Part shown: piece by piece, positions 9,634 through 16,958 of the stretch | How positions within the stretch are numbered: the stretch's first letter is position 1 | How the letters are laid out: the number at the start of each line of letters is the position of its first letter | Origin: Pararhizobium arenae | Lineage (GTDB): Bacteria; Pseudomonadota; Alphaproteobacteria; Rhizobiales; Rhizobiaceae | DNA: 64,000 nucleotides | Direction: 5' to 3' | NCBI RefSeq assembly: GCF_001931685.1 | Contig: NZ_MOOY01000009.1 | Location: 48,071 to 112,070, forward strand | Notes under the pieces: generated by a model | The model's input: only the letters and a program-made list of their open reading frames with translations | Told to the model about the DNA's origin: nothing | Database searches by the model: none | Translations under genes and position numbers: made by a program

Positions 9634-10694
9634 GCGGAAAAATCAGCGCCATAAAGCGACTGCCTGGTAAGGTGGATATTTATGCGACATGCGGTTGATT
9701 TCGCTGGGGATGTAATGCCAAACTCGCTTCGCAATTGCGTAATCTTTATCAATTGCGTACCCCAAATGTTAAGGCTTTCGTCCCAATCGACGCTCCTAAT
9801 AGCGTGATCAGCCATTTGCCCATAAGCCTCAATTCGACGCGCACGGAATTCCTCGTCGGTCTCGCCGTCATCTCTTACGCAATCGCTTCTATAAAAATTC
9901 CATTGCGACTGAGTAGGGAGATCAATGCGAGGTCGGGGCACCCCACCACCACCTTGCTCCATAGCCCGCGCGCTGCCGCGGTCACTAAATACTAGACCAC
10001 CAGCTTCGGAATTTACGACATTGAAAAAGCTACGTTCAAATATTTCTTGCGAAATGTTACCAGTGAAAGCGGAAGGGAAGGTCGTTGACGACAGAGATAT
10101 TGTCGCAGCGGGCAGACGTTCTCTGATGTAAGCTACATCTTGCAACGCTGGTATAACATTAACCAACAGCCTTGCGTCACGCTGACCGTAGTCAATAATG
10201 ATCGTAAAGTTTACTCCAGGCCGTTGAGAAAGAACATCAATTAAGGGGTGAATAGATAGAAGTGCTCGATCAGCAAAAGTTCGATCTATTCGAACACCAA
10301 CTCCTCTTCCCAAATCAGCCGCTCTATCGACTTGTTCTAAGATAACAGCAGCAGATATAGCGCCTCTAAGCTGCAGCACAGGAATTGCCCCGTGAACTGC
10401 CTCTACAAACGCGATCCAATTAGAAAAACCATTGTTAGCGTTTCGCAGATTCTGAATTTCGGCGTATGATTCAGCGGCGAGTGGTGGATCGTATTCAGGA
10501 TCAAGCTCAGCAAACCACCGACGTGAAGATAAAGCATGCCTAATCTTATCTATCCCGCGGGTTAAAGTACCGGAGCCGAGCCAAGGCTTGATTAGGATCA
10601 AAGGCACCAGCCTATCTTTCGCCAAATCAGGCAATTCAGCCAAAGCCACAACTTCCGCAGGACGGACTGATAAGATTGGAATATACGTCAACAT
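9603..10694 (-). CDS. Beta family protein (T4 beta-like)
   Basis: This 363-residue protein fits the Beta_protein family named after phage T4 beta. It opens with TYIPILSVRPAEVVALAELP and continues with LVPLILIKPWLGSGTL, a TIM-barrel-like alternation of strands (FTIIIDYGQRD, AATISLSSTTFP), and ends in ICGT-like WGTQLIKIT. In other bacteria such genes are often next to an ImmA/IrrE gene and to sce7725/sce7726-type genes, as here; this co-occurrence is recalled knowledge, not tested. Function is unknown; a role in phage defence or a toxin-antitoxin-like unit is plausible. The start codon shares one base with the stop of the upstream ImmA frame, suggesting translational coupling. Confidence 0.7.
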   Translation of the reverse strand: MLTYIPILSVRPAEVVALAELPDLAKDRLVPLILIKPWLGSGTLTRGIDKIRHALSSRRWFAELDPEYDPPLAAESYAEIQNLRNANNGFSNWIAFVEAVHGAIPVLQLRGAISAAVILEQVDRAADLGRGVGVRIDRTFADRALLSIHPLIDVLSQRPGVNFTIIIDYGQRDARLLVNVIPALQDVAYIRERLPAATISLSSTTFPSAFTGNISQEIFERSFFNVVNSEAGGLVFSDRGSARAMEQGGGGVPRPRIDLPTQSQWNFYRSDCVRDDGETDEEFRARRIEAYGQMADHAIRSVDWDESLNIWGTQLIKITQLRSEFGITSPAKSTACRINIHLTRQSLYGADFSAQELEEEWAD

Positions 10695-11191
10695 TACTTC
10701 ATCCCTAGACGTATACGCATTGCGTCCTCAGAAACTTGAAATCGAGTCGCAAGCAATGAAACAGCATCAGCCATACGATTCACTTCTAAATCCGACTTTA
10801 TTTCTTTTATCTTATTAACAGGCATCAATATGTCGGACGCCAATCTGTTGGCTTCAGCTTCACATGAATCACTAAGCCGAGATCTGTATAAAACATTGTC
10901 ACTTATGCCATCGCCTATCATATGCTTATGCAAAAAATAGTGAGACAATTCGTGAGCCAAGGTAAATCGACGTCAATACGATGGTTCATGTTTATTGATA
11001 AGTATTTTGTATAAATTCCCAGAGGGAAAAATCATTCCAGAAATACCTACATCCAACGTAGATATCTTCACCTCAAGCCCAAAATATTTAGCAAGTTCGC
11101 CAATCTTAACTGGGACTTGGTCCTGAAAACTGGCGATCACGTTGCGTATATCACTCGGCAACCGATCCCATTCTTGAGAATTACGCATCAT
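10694..11191 (-). pseudogene. ImmA/IrrE-family metallopeptidase interrupted by an in-frame TGA
   Basis: The two halves lie in the same frame, separated only by a TGA at 10973-10975. The upstream half (72 residues, from ATG at 11191) ends ILINKHEPSY. After the stop the frame continues RRFTLAHELSHYFLH, which contains the HExxH zinc motif, then CEAEANRLASDILMP with the third ligand Glu. In family members the sequence before the zinc helix is usually continuous, with Arg-rich residues just before FTLAHE, so the TGA most simply derives from an Arg codon such as CGA. ImmA/IrrE peptidases cleave phage-type repressors or stress regulators. The restored protein would be about 165 residues, a normal length without HTH domain. 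A TTG at 10960 could reinitiate, giving an 88-residue fragment. Confidence 0.8.
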
Positions 11192-11601
11192 TCTCCATAC
11201 TCCGATTCCGGATTAGGGAAATCATCGACAGAGCGACGCCCGGCTTGTGAGCGGGCCACAATGACATCGACTCGCGCCTCGATGATCTGGCGGAGGTCAC
11301 CATCTTCCCCCAACTGCTCTTGGGCATGCTCGAAGGCTGCATTGAATGCCTCAGTTTTCAGAATGCCGAAGCCAAAGACACCGACCACGGCAATAATTAT
11401 GCCCAAAGCTGTAAGCATCAAAGGCAATGCTGTTAACACGACAACGATAGTGGTTGCGGCGTCAAAATTTAAATCTAATCGAGGTGGCTCCTGCCATTTC
11501 ACAAAAGCGGAGAGCAGGAAAGCGCTGAATATGAAGCCGCCAATAAAGCCTGCAAGGGCCGCGCCAGTGGCAAACGTAGCTCGTCTTTTAGCTTTCGACA
11601 T
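11188..11601 (-). CDS. Small two-helix membrane protein, first gene of the island operon
   Basis: This is a 137-residue protein of no recognised family. It has two hydrophobic segments (about residues 12-35, ATGAALAGFIGGFIFSAFLL, and about 50-78, TTIVVVLTALPLMLTALGII) followed by a charged cytoplasmic-type tail rich in Glu/Asp. Its stop overlaps the ATG of the ImmA frame by four bases (ATGA), so the two are probably translationally coupled. Position upstream of a peptidase and a beta-family protein suggests a membrane partner or effector of the same unit, but this is inference. Base composition is intermediate between island and host. Confidence 0.65.
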   Translation of the reverse strand: MSKAKRRATFATGAALAGFIGGFIFSAFLLSAFVKWQEPPRLDLNFDAATTIVVVLTALPLMLTALGIIIAVVGVFGFGILKTEAFNAAFEHAQEQLGEDGDLRQIIEARVDVIVARSQAGRRSVDDFPNPESEYGE

Positions 11602-12154
11602 CTGGACTGATTCTTTGTTTCCCCTAAAAACATTATCACCGCTTTAAGTTGCAAAATCAATCTTGGAGTAGGTGTCAATTCAGACCGTCGCTCCAGTTAC
11701 GCTATTGTTGTCAATTCCGCAGACGGCAGGCAAGTAATAACACGCCCTAGATGGGCAACTTCCGTCCGCCGCAGGTACAATGCGCTTCTTACAATCATTC
11801 AGAATACAACATTGTTACTTGCACGCCTCACAATTATCTTCCTCGATAAACGGTCCTGCGTTGCAAATTTCGCGGTTCTTCAGAACATCCTGATAAATGT
11901 CGCACGCCGCGAATCTGGCAAACATCCGGGCATTGCTGGGGTTGTATCCACTGCAATCGCACTCAGCGTCCAATCGCAGCGTTTCAGTTCATATCTTCAG
12001 TGGAAGGGCTAACGGGAGAATACGATCGCCCGGGCGCGACAAGGGCACAGCGATAGCCCCCAAAATGAACATTTCAGCAGCTGCCGCACACATAGCCACC
12101 CCCACCGCGCTCCGCTAATCTCCGGCCAAATCTCACCCCAGCCCGAGTCCAGTC
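11602..12154. other. Gap without a supported gene at the island boundary
   Basis: About 550 bp lie between the island operon and the next host-like gene. The first part is A+T-rich and should hold the promoter of the minus-strand island operon (around 11605-11700). Two short plus-strand frames near 11812-12118 have no recognisable domain, no clear ribosome binding site and unconvincing composition. No tRNA, direct repeat or integrase fragment marking an attachment site was seen. Confidence 0.5.
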
Positions 12155-12616
12155 ATGCGCCTTACTCTCCTCGTCCTTCTCGCCGCCCTGTTCGCCACCC
12201 CGAGCCTCGCCGCCGGTCCCTACAAGACGCCGCAAGCCCTGCTGCAGGCGCTCTACAGCGGCGAAGGGCTGGACGACGACCCCAATGCCGCGACGGCCTA
12301 TACGCACTTCTTCTCCGATGCGCTGAACCAGATGTTCACCGACGACTGGAACAACACGCCGGAGGGCGAGGTCGGCGCCATCGATTTCGATCCCGTCATC
12401 GACGGTCAGGATGGCGAGGCGAGCAATGTCGAAATCGGCGCGCCGATCATCCTCGACAGGACGGCCGAGGTCGAAGTCTCCTTCGACAATTTCGGCCGCC
12501 ACACGCTGTTCTACACCCTGACCTACGAGCATGGCGGCTGGAAGGTGGACGACATCGCCAACCAGCAGGGCGAGTATCCCTGGAGCCTCGTGGATTTGTT
12601 CAAGACGGCAGAGTGA
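12155..12616 (+). CDS. Small secreted protein, DUF3828-like
   Basis: The 153-residue product begins with a clear Sec signal peptide (MRLTLLVLLAALFATPSLAA, cleavage after ALA/SLAA). The mature part has a helical YKTPQALLQALYSGEG segment, TAYTHFFSDALNQMF, and a beta-rich half ending HGGWKVDDIANQQGEYPWSLVDLF. This layout resembles DUF3828/lumazine-type periplasmic domains in which a helix packs on a curved sheet with a conserved GGWKIDDI motif. Function is unknown. It stands alone, flanked by the island on one side and a repeat cluster on the other. Confidence 0.75.
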   Translation: MRLTLLVLLAALFATPSLAAGPYKTPQALLQALYSGEGLDDDPNAATAYTHFFSDALNQMFTDDWNNTPEGEVGAIDFDPVIDGQDGEASNVEIGAPIILDRTAEVEVSFDNFGRHTLFYTLTYEHGGWKVDDIANQQGEYPWSLVDLFKTAE

Positions 12617-12637
12617 GGCGCCGCACCTGCGATCGTC

Positions 12638-12780
12638 CCCTCTCCCCGCCTGCGGGGAGAGGGCTGAAGCATGTCCCGCAAAAGTGTGCCGCGGTTTTGC
12701 GGAAAGACATGCGTAAAACAAAAAACCTAAAGCGTCTGAGCGAATCTGAAAGATCGCGACTCGCTTTAAGGTGAGGGGCA
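12638..12780. repeat. RIME-like element nested inside another palindromic repeat
   Basis: A RIME-type unit spans about 12666-12770, built of two palindromes: GCATGTC-CCGCAAAA paired with TTTTGCGG-GACATGC, and AAAGCG paired with CGCTTT. It is flanked on the left by CCCTCTCCCCGC/GCGGGGAGAGGG (12638-12663) and on the right by GGTGAGGGGCAA. These flanks look like two halves of one separate repeat split by the RIME-like unit. Naming as RIME rests on recalled similarity of size (about 105 bp) and two-palindrome design. Confidence 0.6.
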
Positions 12781-12814
12781 AACGCCTGAAATCAAGAGGC
12801 AAATTGGTTTATGT

Positions 12815-12867
12815 CGCCCCTCATCCGCCCTGTCGGGCACCTTCTCCCCGCGCGCGGGGAGAAGGGA
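12815..12867. repeat. Second palindromic repeat copy, opposite orientation
   Basis: GCCCCTCATCCGCCC, then a perfect ten-base stem CTTCTCCCCG/CGGGGAGAAG (12841-12850 and 12855-12864, loop CGCG). It resembles the flanks of the nested element about 150 bp upstream, but in inverse orientation, so the 690-bp gap 12617-13307 is largely built of repeat material. The remainder, 12870-13300, shows no gene I can support. Confidence 0.6.
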
Positions 12868-13307
12868 TATGCCGCCCCCTCCCGCCCAAACCGAATAAAT
12901 CTCATCCCCGCAAATCCCCGCGCCAAAAGACCGCGCCATACTGGCCTCGTCCCGTCGCAAGGATAGGCCGTCAGGCGTGATGGCGAGGCGGGGCCGGTGC
13001 CGGGTGGATGGAGCAGACGCAAAGCCATCCCTTCGGGGTCCGCAGAAAATGGTCCCCTTCCGGAGACGGCGGGGCCGGTGAAAGCCGGTTCCGATTCTCG
13101 CTTCGGGCGTGCCTGTGCGGCACACAACGCTCTTTCTCAGGAAAGGGAAGCAGAGGGATCCGAGTTGCGGGCAAAAACCACTGAACGGGGCGCTGGCGAG
13201 AGCCACACCACCACTTCCATCGAGGCCCTTTCCAGCGCCCCGTCCGCTTGACCCACAACCCGCACACGGCGGGGCCGAAAACGCATGTCCGAAACAGGAG
13301 GACCGTC

Positions 13308-13757
13308 ATGGAAAAGGATTTCAGCCGCATCTCGCAAAGGCTCGACAGCATGATCCAGAGGCACACGGCCGAGATGCTGGCCACGCCGATTCTCGTCTGC
13401 GCCAGCCGCGAGTGTCGGCAGCGGCGCAGATGCCGTTTCGTCGACCGCAATGCCGGCAACACCCCCTGGTGCCTTCGCGAGTTGGACAGCGAACAGCTGG
13501 CGGTCTACGGCAGCCTGCGCGATCTGGCGCGGGAATGGGCGCTGTGGCTCTATCCGGGCTCGTTCCTGCGCCAGGGCGAGGAAGCGGCCGGCCTCAACGC
13601 GCAGGCCAAGGCGGCCGTCGAAATCATCGCCGCCAGCCTGCCGCGGGGCGACCGGCTTTACCCGGAGGCGCGGGCGTGGCGGCGGGCGCTGTATCGTCGC
13701 CGCGCGCCCAAAAACGGGACACCGCCAAAAGCGACACAGCAAACCACTGAAATCTAA
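13308..13757 (+). CDS. Conserved-looking hypothetical protein with Cys cluster
   Basis: No family was recognised. The 149-residue product starts MEKDFSRISQRLDSMIQRHT. It has a compact Cys/Arg-rich segment, CASRECRQRRRCRF, with a fourth Cys in NTPWCLRELD about 14 residues later, a possible small metal-binding knuckle. The C-terminal half is helical and Ala-rich (AAGLNAQAKAAVEIIAASLP), ending in a basic tail. Met at 13308 is preferred because AGGAGGACC lies 5-11 bp upstream; an earlier in-frame Met at 13248 lacks this. The gene is alone between repeat material and the cold-shock gene. Function unknown. Confidence 0.7.
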   Translation: MEKDFSRISQRLDSMIQRHTAEMLATPILVCASRECRQRRRCRFVDRNAGNTPWCLRELDSEQLAVYGSLRDLAREWALWLYPGSFLRQGEEAAGLNAQAKAAVEIIAASLPRGDRLYPEARAWRRALYRRRAPKNGTPPKATQQTTEI

Positions 13758-14042
13758 GGGATATGGGAAACGTCGGCGTGTTTTTTCTGGATTTTCTCAC
13801 TTGTCTTTTCGCCGGAAAGCTGCCACCTATTCCCCCGTTCGGGCGTTTTCAATCCCGGAGACTGGACTGGCTGTATGGTCCCGGCGCGATCCGGGCGCAC
13901 CACAATGAATGAGGTGCTGTAGACGTTCTTTCCCCGTTATCGTGACTTCTCGACTGCCTTTTCGCGTTGAGCGGAAAGTTAAGACGTCCTCACCCTTCCG
14001 GGGGTCTGGACACAATACTAAGGGAAAACAAGGACTTCTCCC
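13758..14042 (+). other. Probable promoter and long leader of the cold-shock gene
   Basis: This 285-bp stretch has no supported gene. It contains two related motifs, CTTTTCGCCGGAAAG near 13804 and CTTTTCGCGTTGAGCGGAAAG near 13955, each able to fold into a small hairpin. Cold-shock genes often carry long structured 5' leaders that respond to temperature, and this gap could be one. Start of transcription cannot be read with confidence. Confidence 0.35.
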
Positions 14043-14252
14043 ATGGCCACCAAGGGCACCGTAAAATTCTTCAACCAGGACAAGGGTTTTGGCTTCATCA
14101 CGCCGGAAGGCGGCGCGAAGGACGTTTTCGTCCACATCTCCGCCGTTCAGGCCGCTGGCCTTCAGACCCTGAAGGACGGCCAGCAGGTCACCTTCGACAC
14201 CGAGCCGGATCGCATGGGCAAGGGCCCGAAGGCCGTCAACCTGCAGGCCTAA
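14043..14252 (+). CDS. Cold-shock protein, CspA family
   Basis: A 69-residue single cold-shock domain protein. RNP1 is visible as KGFGFIT (residues 14-20) and RNP2 as VFVHI (28-32), the aromatic/basic surface that binds single-stranded RNA or DNA. Start [18 protein letters not shown] is canonical for the family and full length is typical. Such proteins act as RNA chaperones during cold or stationary phase. The gene is monocistronic, with a long upstream leader and a strong terminator about 80 bp downstream of its stop. Confidence 0.95.
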   Translation: MATKGTVKFFNQDKGFGFITPEGGAKDVFVHISAVQAAGLQTLKDGQQVTFDTEPDRMGKGPKAVNLQA

Positions 14253-14334
14253 GCATTTCCAGGATAAGTGCGGCGCGGTTTTCCGTCAGGAAACGCGCAG
14301 AAGCGCACGGAGCCTCGGTTGATACCGGATACGG

Positions 14335-14360
14335 AAACGGCGCCCTCGGGCGCCGTTTTT
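14335..14360 (+). terminator. Rho-independent terminator after the cold-shock gene
   Basis: A perfect ten-base stem AAACGGCGCC/GGCGCCGTTT with a CTCG tetraloop (14345-14348) is followed by TTCGTTT. The right arm itself ends in a T run. Location about 80 bp after the csp stop fits its transcript end. Confidence 0.85.
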
Positions 14361-14435
14361 CGTTTCTGGGACTTGAATTTTCGTAGCCTTCATCATCCCC
14401 GGAGATCGAATCCGCGATAGACTGACGGCCGAGCG

Positions 14436-15551
14436 TTATTCCGCCGCCTGCACCTCGGCCGCCGCCGTCAGCACCGTGTCGAAGGCAGCGGCAATGACCT
14501 CCGGCCCGGCCCCTGCCCGCGTTGCGTCGGTCGAAAGGATCTGCCGGTAGCGCCGGGCACCAGGCCACCCCTGGAACAGCCCGACCATGTGGCGCGTGAC
14601 ATGGTTGAGCCGCCCGCCCCGGCCGATATGCGCCGCCGCATGCGCCATCATCGCATCGCGGACATTAAGCCAAAAGTCCGGCGAGACCAGATGCCCCTGC
14701 GCATTGAACTCTTCAGGCGAGCGCACCGCCGGTGCCGCACCGGTCACCGGATGCGGAAAATATTGATCCACGCCCGTCAGCATCGCGCTATCATGATAGG
14801 CGGCACGACCGAGCATGACGCCATCGAGCGGGGTATCCCGATTGAGCTCCTCAAGGGCCTGGCTCAAAGTCTGAAGCCCGCCATTGATGCCGATGAAAAG
14901 ATCGGGGTTTTCCGCCTTCAGCCGATGCACGATGCCATAGTCCAGCGGCGGAATGTCCCGGTTCTCCTTCGGCGACAAGCCCTGCAGCCACGCCTTGCGC
15001 GCATGCACCCAGACCGCATCGGTTCCCGCAGCGGAAACCCGGCCAACCAGATCGCGCAAGGCAACCTCCGGCTCCTGGTCATCCACCCCGATCCGGCACT
15101 TCACCGTCACCGGTATCGAAACCGCCGCCTTCATCGCCGCCACGCAGTCCGCCACCAGCGACGGCTCTCGCATCAGGCAGGCGCCAAACGTCCCGGACTG
15201 CACCCGATCCGACGGGCAGCCCACGTTCATGTTGATTTCGGCATACCCGAATTCTTCGCCGATCCGCGCCGCCTGCGCCATCTTGCCGGGATCATTGCCG
15301 CCTAGTTGCAAAGCCACCGGCCGCTCGGCCGCGTCGTGCCCCAGCAACCGCTCCCGGTCACCGCGCAGGATCGCATCCGCCACGATCATTTCCGTGTAAA
15401 GCAGCGTGTGGGACGACAGCAACCGCGCCAGCTGCCTGTAATGCCGATCCGTCCAGTCGATCATGGGGGCAATCGCAAACACCGGTCGCTGAAAATAGCG
15501 GCCGGTTGCGGCGGATTGATCTTTATACGCGGGATCAGGCTTCGTGTTCAT
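14436..15551 (-). CDS. dusA: tRNA-dihydrouridine(20/20a) synthase DusA
   Basis: Dus enzymes are FMN-dependent and reduce uridine to dihydrouridine in the tRNA D-loop; DusA acts at positions 20/20a. The FMN-binding start FAIAPMIDWTDRHYR is present, and the catalytic Cys lies in NMNVGCPSDRVQSGTFGACLM (Cys112). KCRIGVDD, VHARKAWLQGLSPKENRDIPPLDY and IGINGG match the DusA subgroup, including the PPL(D/R)Y motif. At 371 residues it is slightly longer than E. coli DusA, with a short N-terminal lead. The 60 bp separating it from a hairpin at 15610 suggests its own promoter region. Confidence 0.93.
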   Translation of the reverse strand: MNTKPDPAYKDQSAATGRYFQRPVFAIAPMIDWTDRHYRQLARLLSSHTLLYTEMIVADAILRGDRERLLGHDAAERPVALQLGGNDPGKMAQAARIGEEFGYAEINMNVGCPSDRVQSGTFGACLMREPSLVADCVAAMKAAVSIPVTVKCRIGVDDQEPEVALRDLVGRVSAAGTDAVWVHARKAWLQGLSPKENRDIPPLDYGIVHRLKAENPDLFIGINGGLQTLSQALEELNRDTPLDGVMLGRAAYHDSAMLTGVDQYFPHPVTGAAPAVRSPEEFNAQGHLVSPDFWLNVRDAMMAHAAAHIGRGGRLNHVTRHMVGLFQGWPGARRYRQILSTDATRAGAGPEVIAAAFDTVLTAAAEVQAAE

Positions 15552-15609
15552 GCCCGCTCTATACAGCCCATGGCTGGAAAAAGCGAGATGGTAACCAAAT
15601 CAGTGCAAA

Positions 15610-15633
15610 GCGGCGGGCCGTGATACCCGCCGC
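15610..15633 (-). terminator. Hairpin downstream of the DUF982 gene
   Basis: A perfect eight-base stem GCGGCGGG/CCCGCCGC with loop CCGTGATA lies between the DUF982 stop and the dusA start. Read on the minus strand it is followed by TTTGC, a weak T run. It probably ends the DUF982 transcript before dusA. Confidence 0.5.
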
Positions 15634-15707
15634 ATTTCAGCATGCTACTCTTCTTCCGGACGTCGCTAGAGACGCACGGATCCGTCGTCTTGCTTTACGG
15701 CTGAGCG

Positions 15708-15950
15708 TCAGTGAGCGGTAAATTTCGCCTCCCGAGCGGCGGAAATGAAGACCTCGCGTGCTTCCTCCGGAGAGCGCCGACCATCGAGCGCAGCACGGCA
15801 CAAGCTGCGCGCCGCGACATATTTCGGTCCGCGCAGGTCCGGCCATGTATCCATCAGGCATATCAGGGCGTCGAAGGGGCCTTGGACGGTCAGAAGACCG
15901 TTCTTATCGGAACGCACCTCGACAGGATTTTCCCACTTGGTATGCGGCAT
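15708..15950 (-). CDS. DUF982 domain protein
   Basis: An 80-residue protein of the DUF982 family, small proteins common in rhizobia and often present in several copies per genome. Typical features are WENPVEVRSDKNGLLTVQGP near the start, a DALICLMDTWPDLRG helix, and the RSLCRAALDGRRSPEEAREVFI C-terminal helix. Function is unknown. Met at 15950 was chosen over a longer frame reaching 16175 because GAGGAGGTATTG precedes it directly. It lies in a group of small unrelated ORFs. Confidence 0.85.
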   Translation of the reverse strand: MPHTKWENPVEVRSDKNGLLTVQGPFDALICLMDTWPDLRGPKYVAARSLCRAALDGRRSPEEAREVFISAAREAKFTAH

Positions 15951-16213
15951 CAATACCTCCTCAAATATTCTGCCACCACACGAACGCATGATAGCCGATT
16001 TGGTTCCGCTTGGGCAGTGGTAAACGGGGGACTTGAAACGAGAAAGCCTGCCGCGGGAGGAGGTGCGGCAGGCTTCCAATTGGACCGACGGCTGGGAGGA
16101 GGATAGCCATCGATAAGGCGTGACCATCTGGGAGGAGGAGTGATGATCACGACATCTGATAGTATAATGCTGCACCGCAAAATTTCAAGGGTATTTGATT
16201 GCGGCGCACCATT

Positions 16214-16459
16214 TTACCAGAACCGGCTGCGAGGCGGCGGCGATGAGGCCGAACCCAAGAGGTAACCGGCGAGAAACGCGGTCGCGCCAATCAACAGTGC
16301 CGCCGTGCCGGCTGCGGATGGGTGCTGCCTTGCGGTCAGGGCAACCGCATCTGCTTCCTCGCGTACATAACGGGCGGCATCCTTGGCCTTCTGGGAAACG
16401 CTGTCCTTGTCTGCAAGTTCACCGGTAAAACCGGTGCTGATATTTCGTACATTCGCCAT
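16214..16459 (-). CDS. Small single-pass membrane protein
   Basis: An 81-residue protein with a charged, helical N-terminal half (LADKDSVSQKAKDAARYVREEADA) and one hydrophobic helix near residues 50-70 (GTAALLIGATAFLAGYLLG). The layout resembles small DUF883/ElaB-like stress proteins, which carry an amphipathic region before a C-terminal membrane anchor, but identity is not certain. AAGGAGACTGTC upstream is a good ribosome binding site. Function unknown. Confidence 0.65.
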   Translation of the reverse strand: MANVRNISTGFTGELADKDSVSQKAKDAARYVREEADAVALTARQHPSAAGTAALLIGATAFLAGYLLGSASSPPPRSRFW

Positions 16460-16689
16460 GACAGTCTCCTTTCTTCGCTGGTCTCAAAACGACTGCCCAG
16501 CCCAAAGGTTCCATCCGCAAACGGTTCATCACGTCGCTGTCGCAATTGACTGATATTGTTACGCCGCGAAGACGAAAACCACTGTTTCCGATTCGATATA
16601 TGTGGCATCGTGCCCATTAGGGTGCCTCATAAAAAAAACAAGTTCGCAGCCGCTACTGCGGAACATAAAAACAAAACAGGGAGAGAATC

Positions 16690-16893
16690 ATGCATGCGGA
16701 GAACCTGAACCGTATTGTTGAAGTCAGTCTCTTGAAGGGCAGCGTCAGGCGTGACGTCGGTATCATGACAGTCAGGCAGGCACTTGAACTGCCGGATGTC
16801 CCGAGTCTCGAATACACCCATCCGGAACAGAACGCGCGCTCCGGCGGCCGGCTTCTGACACGCGACCAGCTGCAAGCTTACATCTGCGGCTGA
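16690..16893 (+). CDS. Small hypothetical protein
   Basis: No family recognised. The 67-residue frame MHAENLNRIVEVSLLKGSVR has mixed polar composition and no signal or membrane segment. CAGGGAGAGAATC just upstream is a reasonable ribosome binding site, and codon use looks host-like. It precedes the FAH-family gene by 66 bp on the same strand, so co-transcription is possible. Confidence 0.5.
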   Translation: MHAENLNRIVEVSLLKGSVRRDVGIMTVRQALELPDVPSLEYTHPEQNARSGGRLLTRDQLQAYICG

Positions 16894-16958
16894 AGTTTTT
16901 TTTCCCGCCGGGCTAAGCGATGCTATCCTTCAGCATCGCTCATGCCAACGGGATTCCC

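Noticed and set aside
10970-10978. TGA in the ImmA frame read as selenocysteine
   Set aside because: No SECIS-like hairpin directly after it, the position is not a Cys in the family, and no selenocysteine genes are seen.
11812-12118. Two short plus-strand frames after the island
   Set aside because: Overlapping, no domain, no ribosome binding site, low plausibility of codon use.
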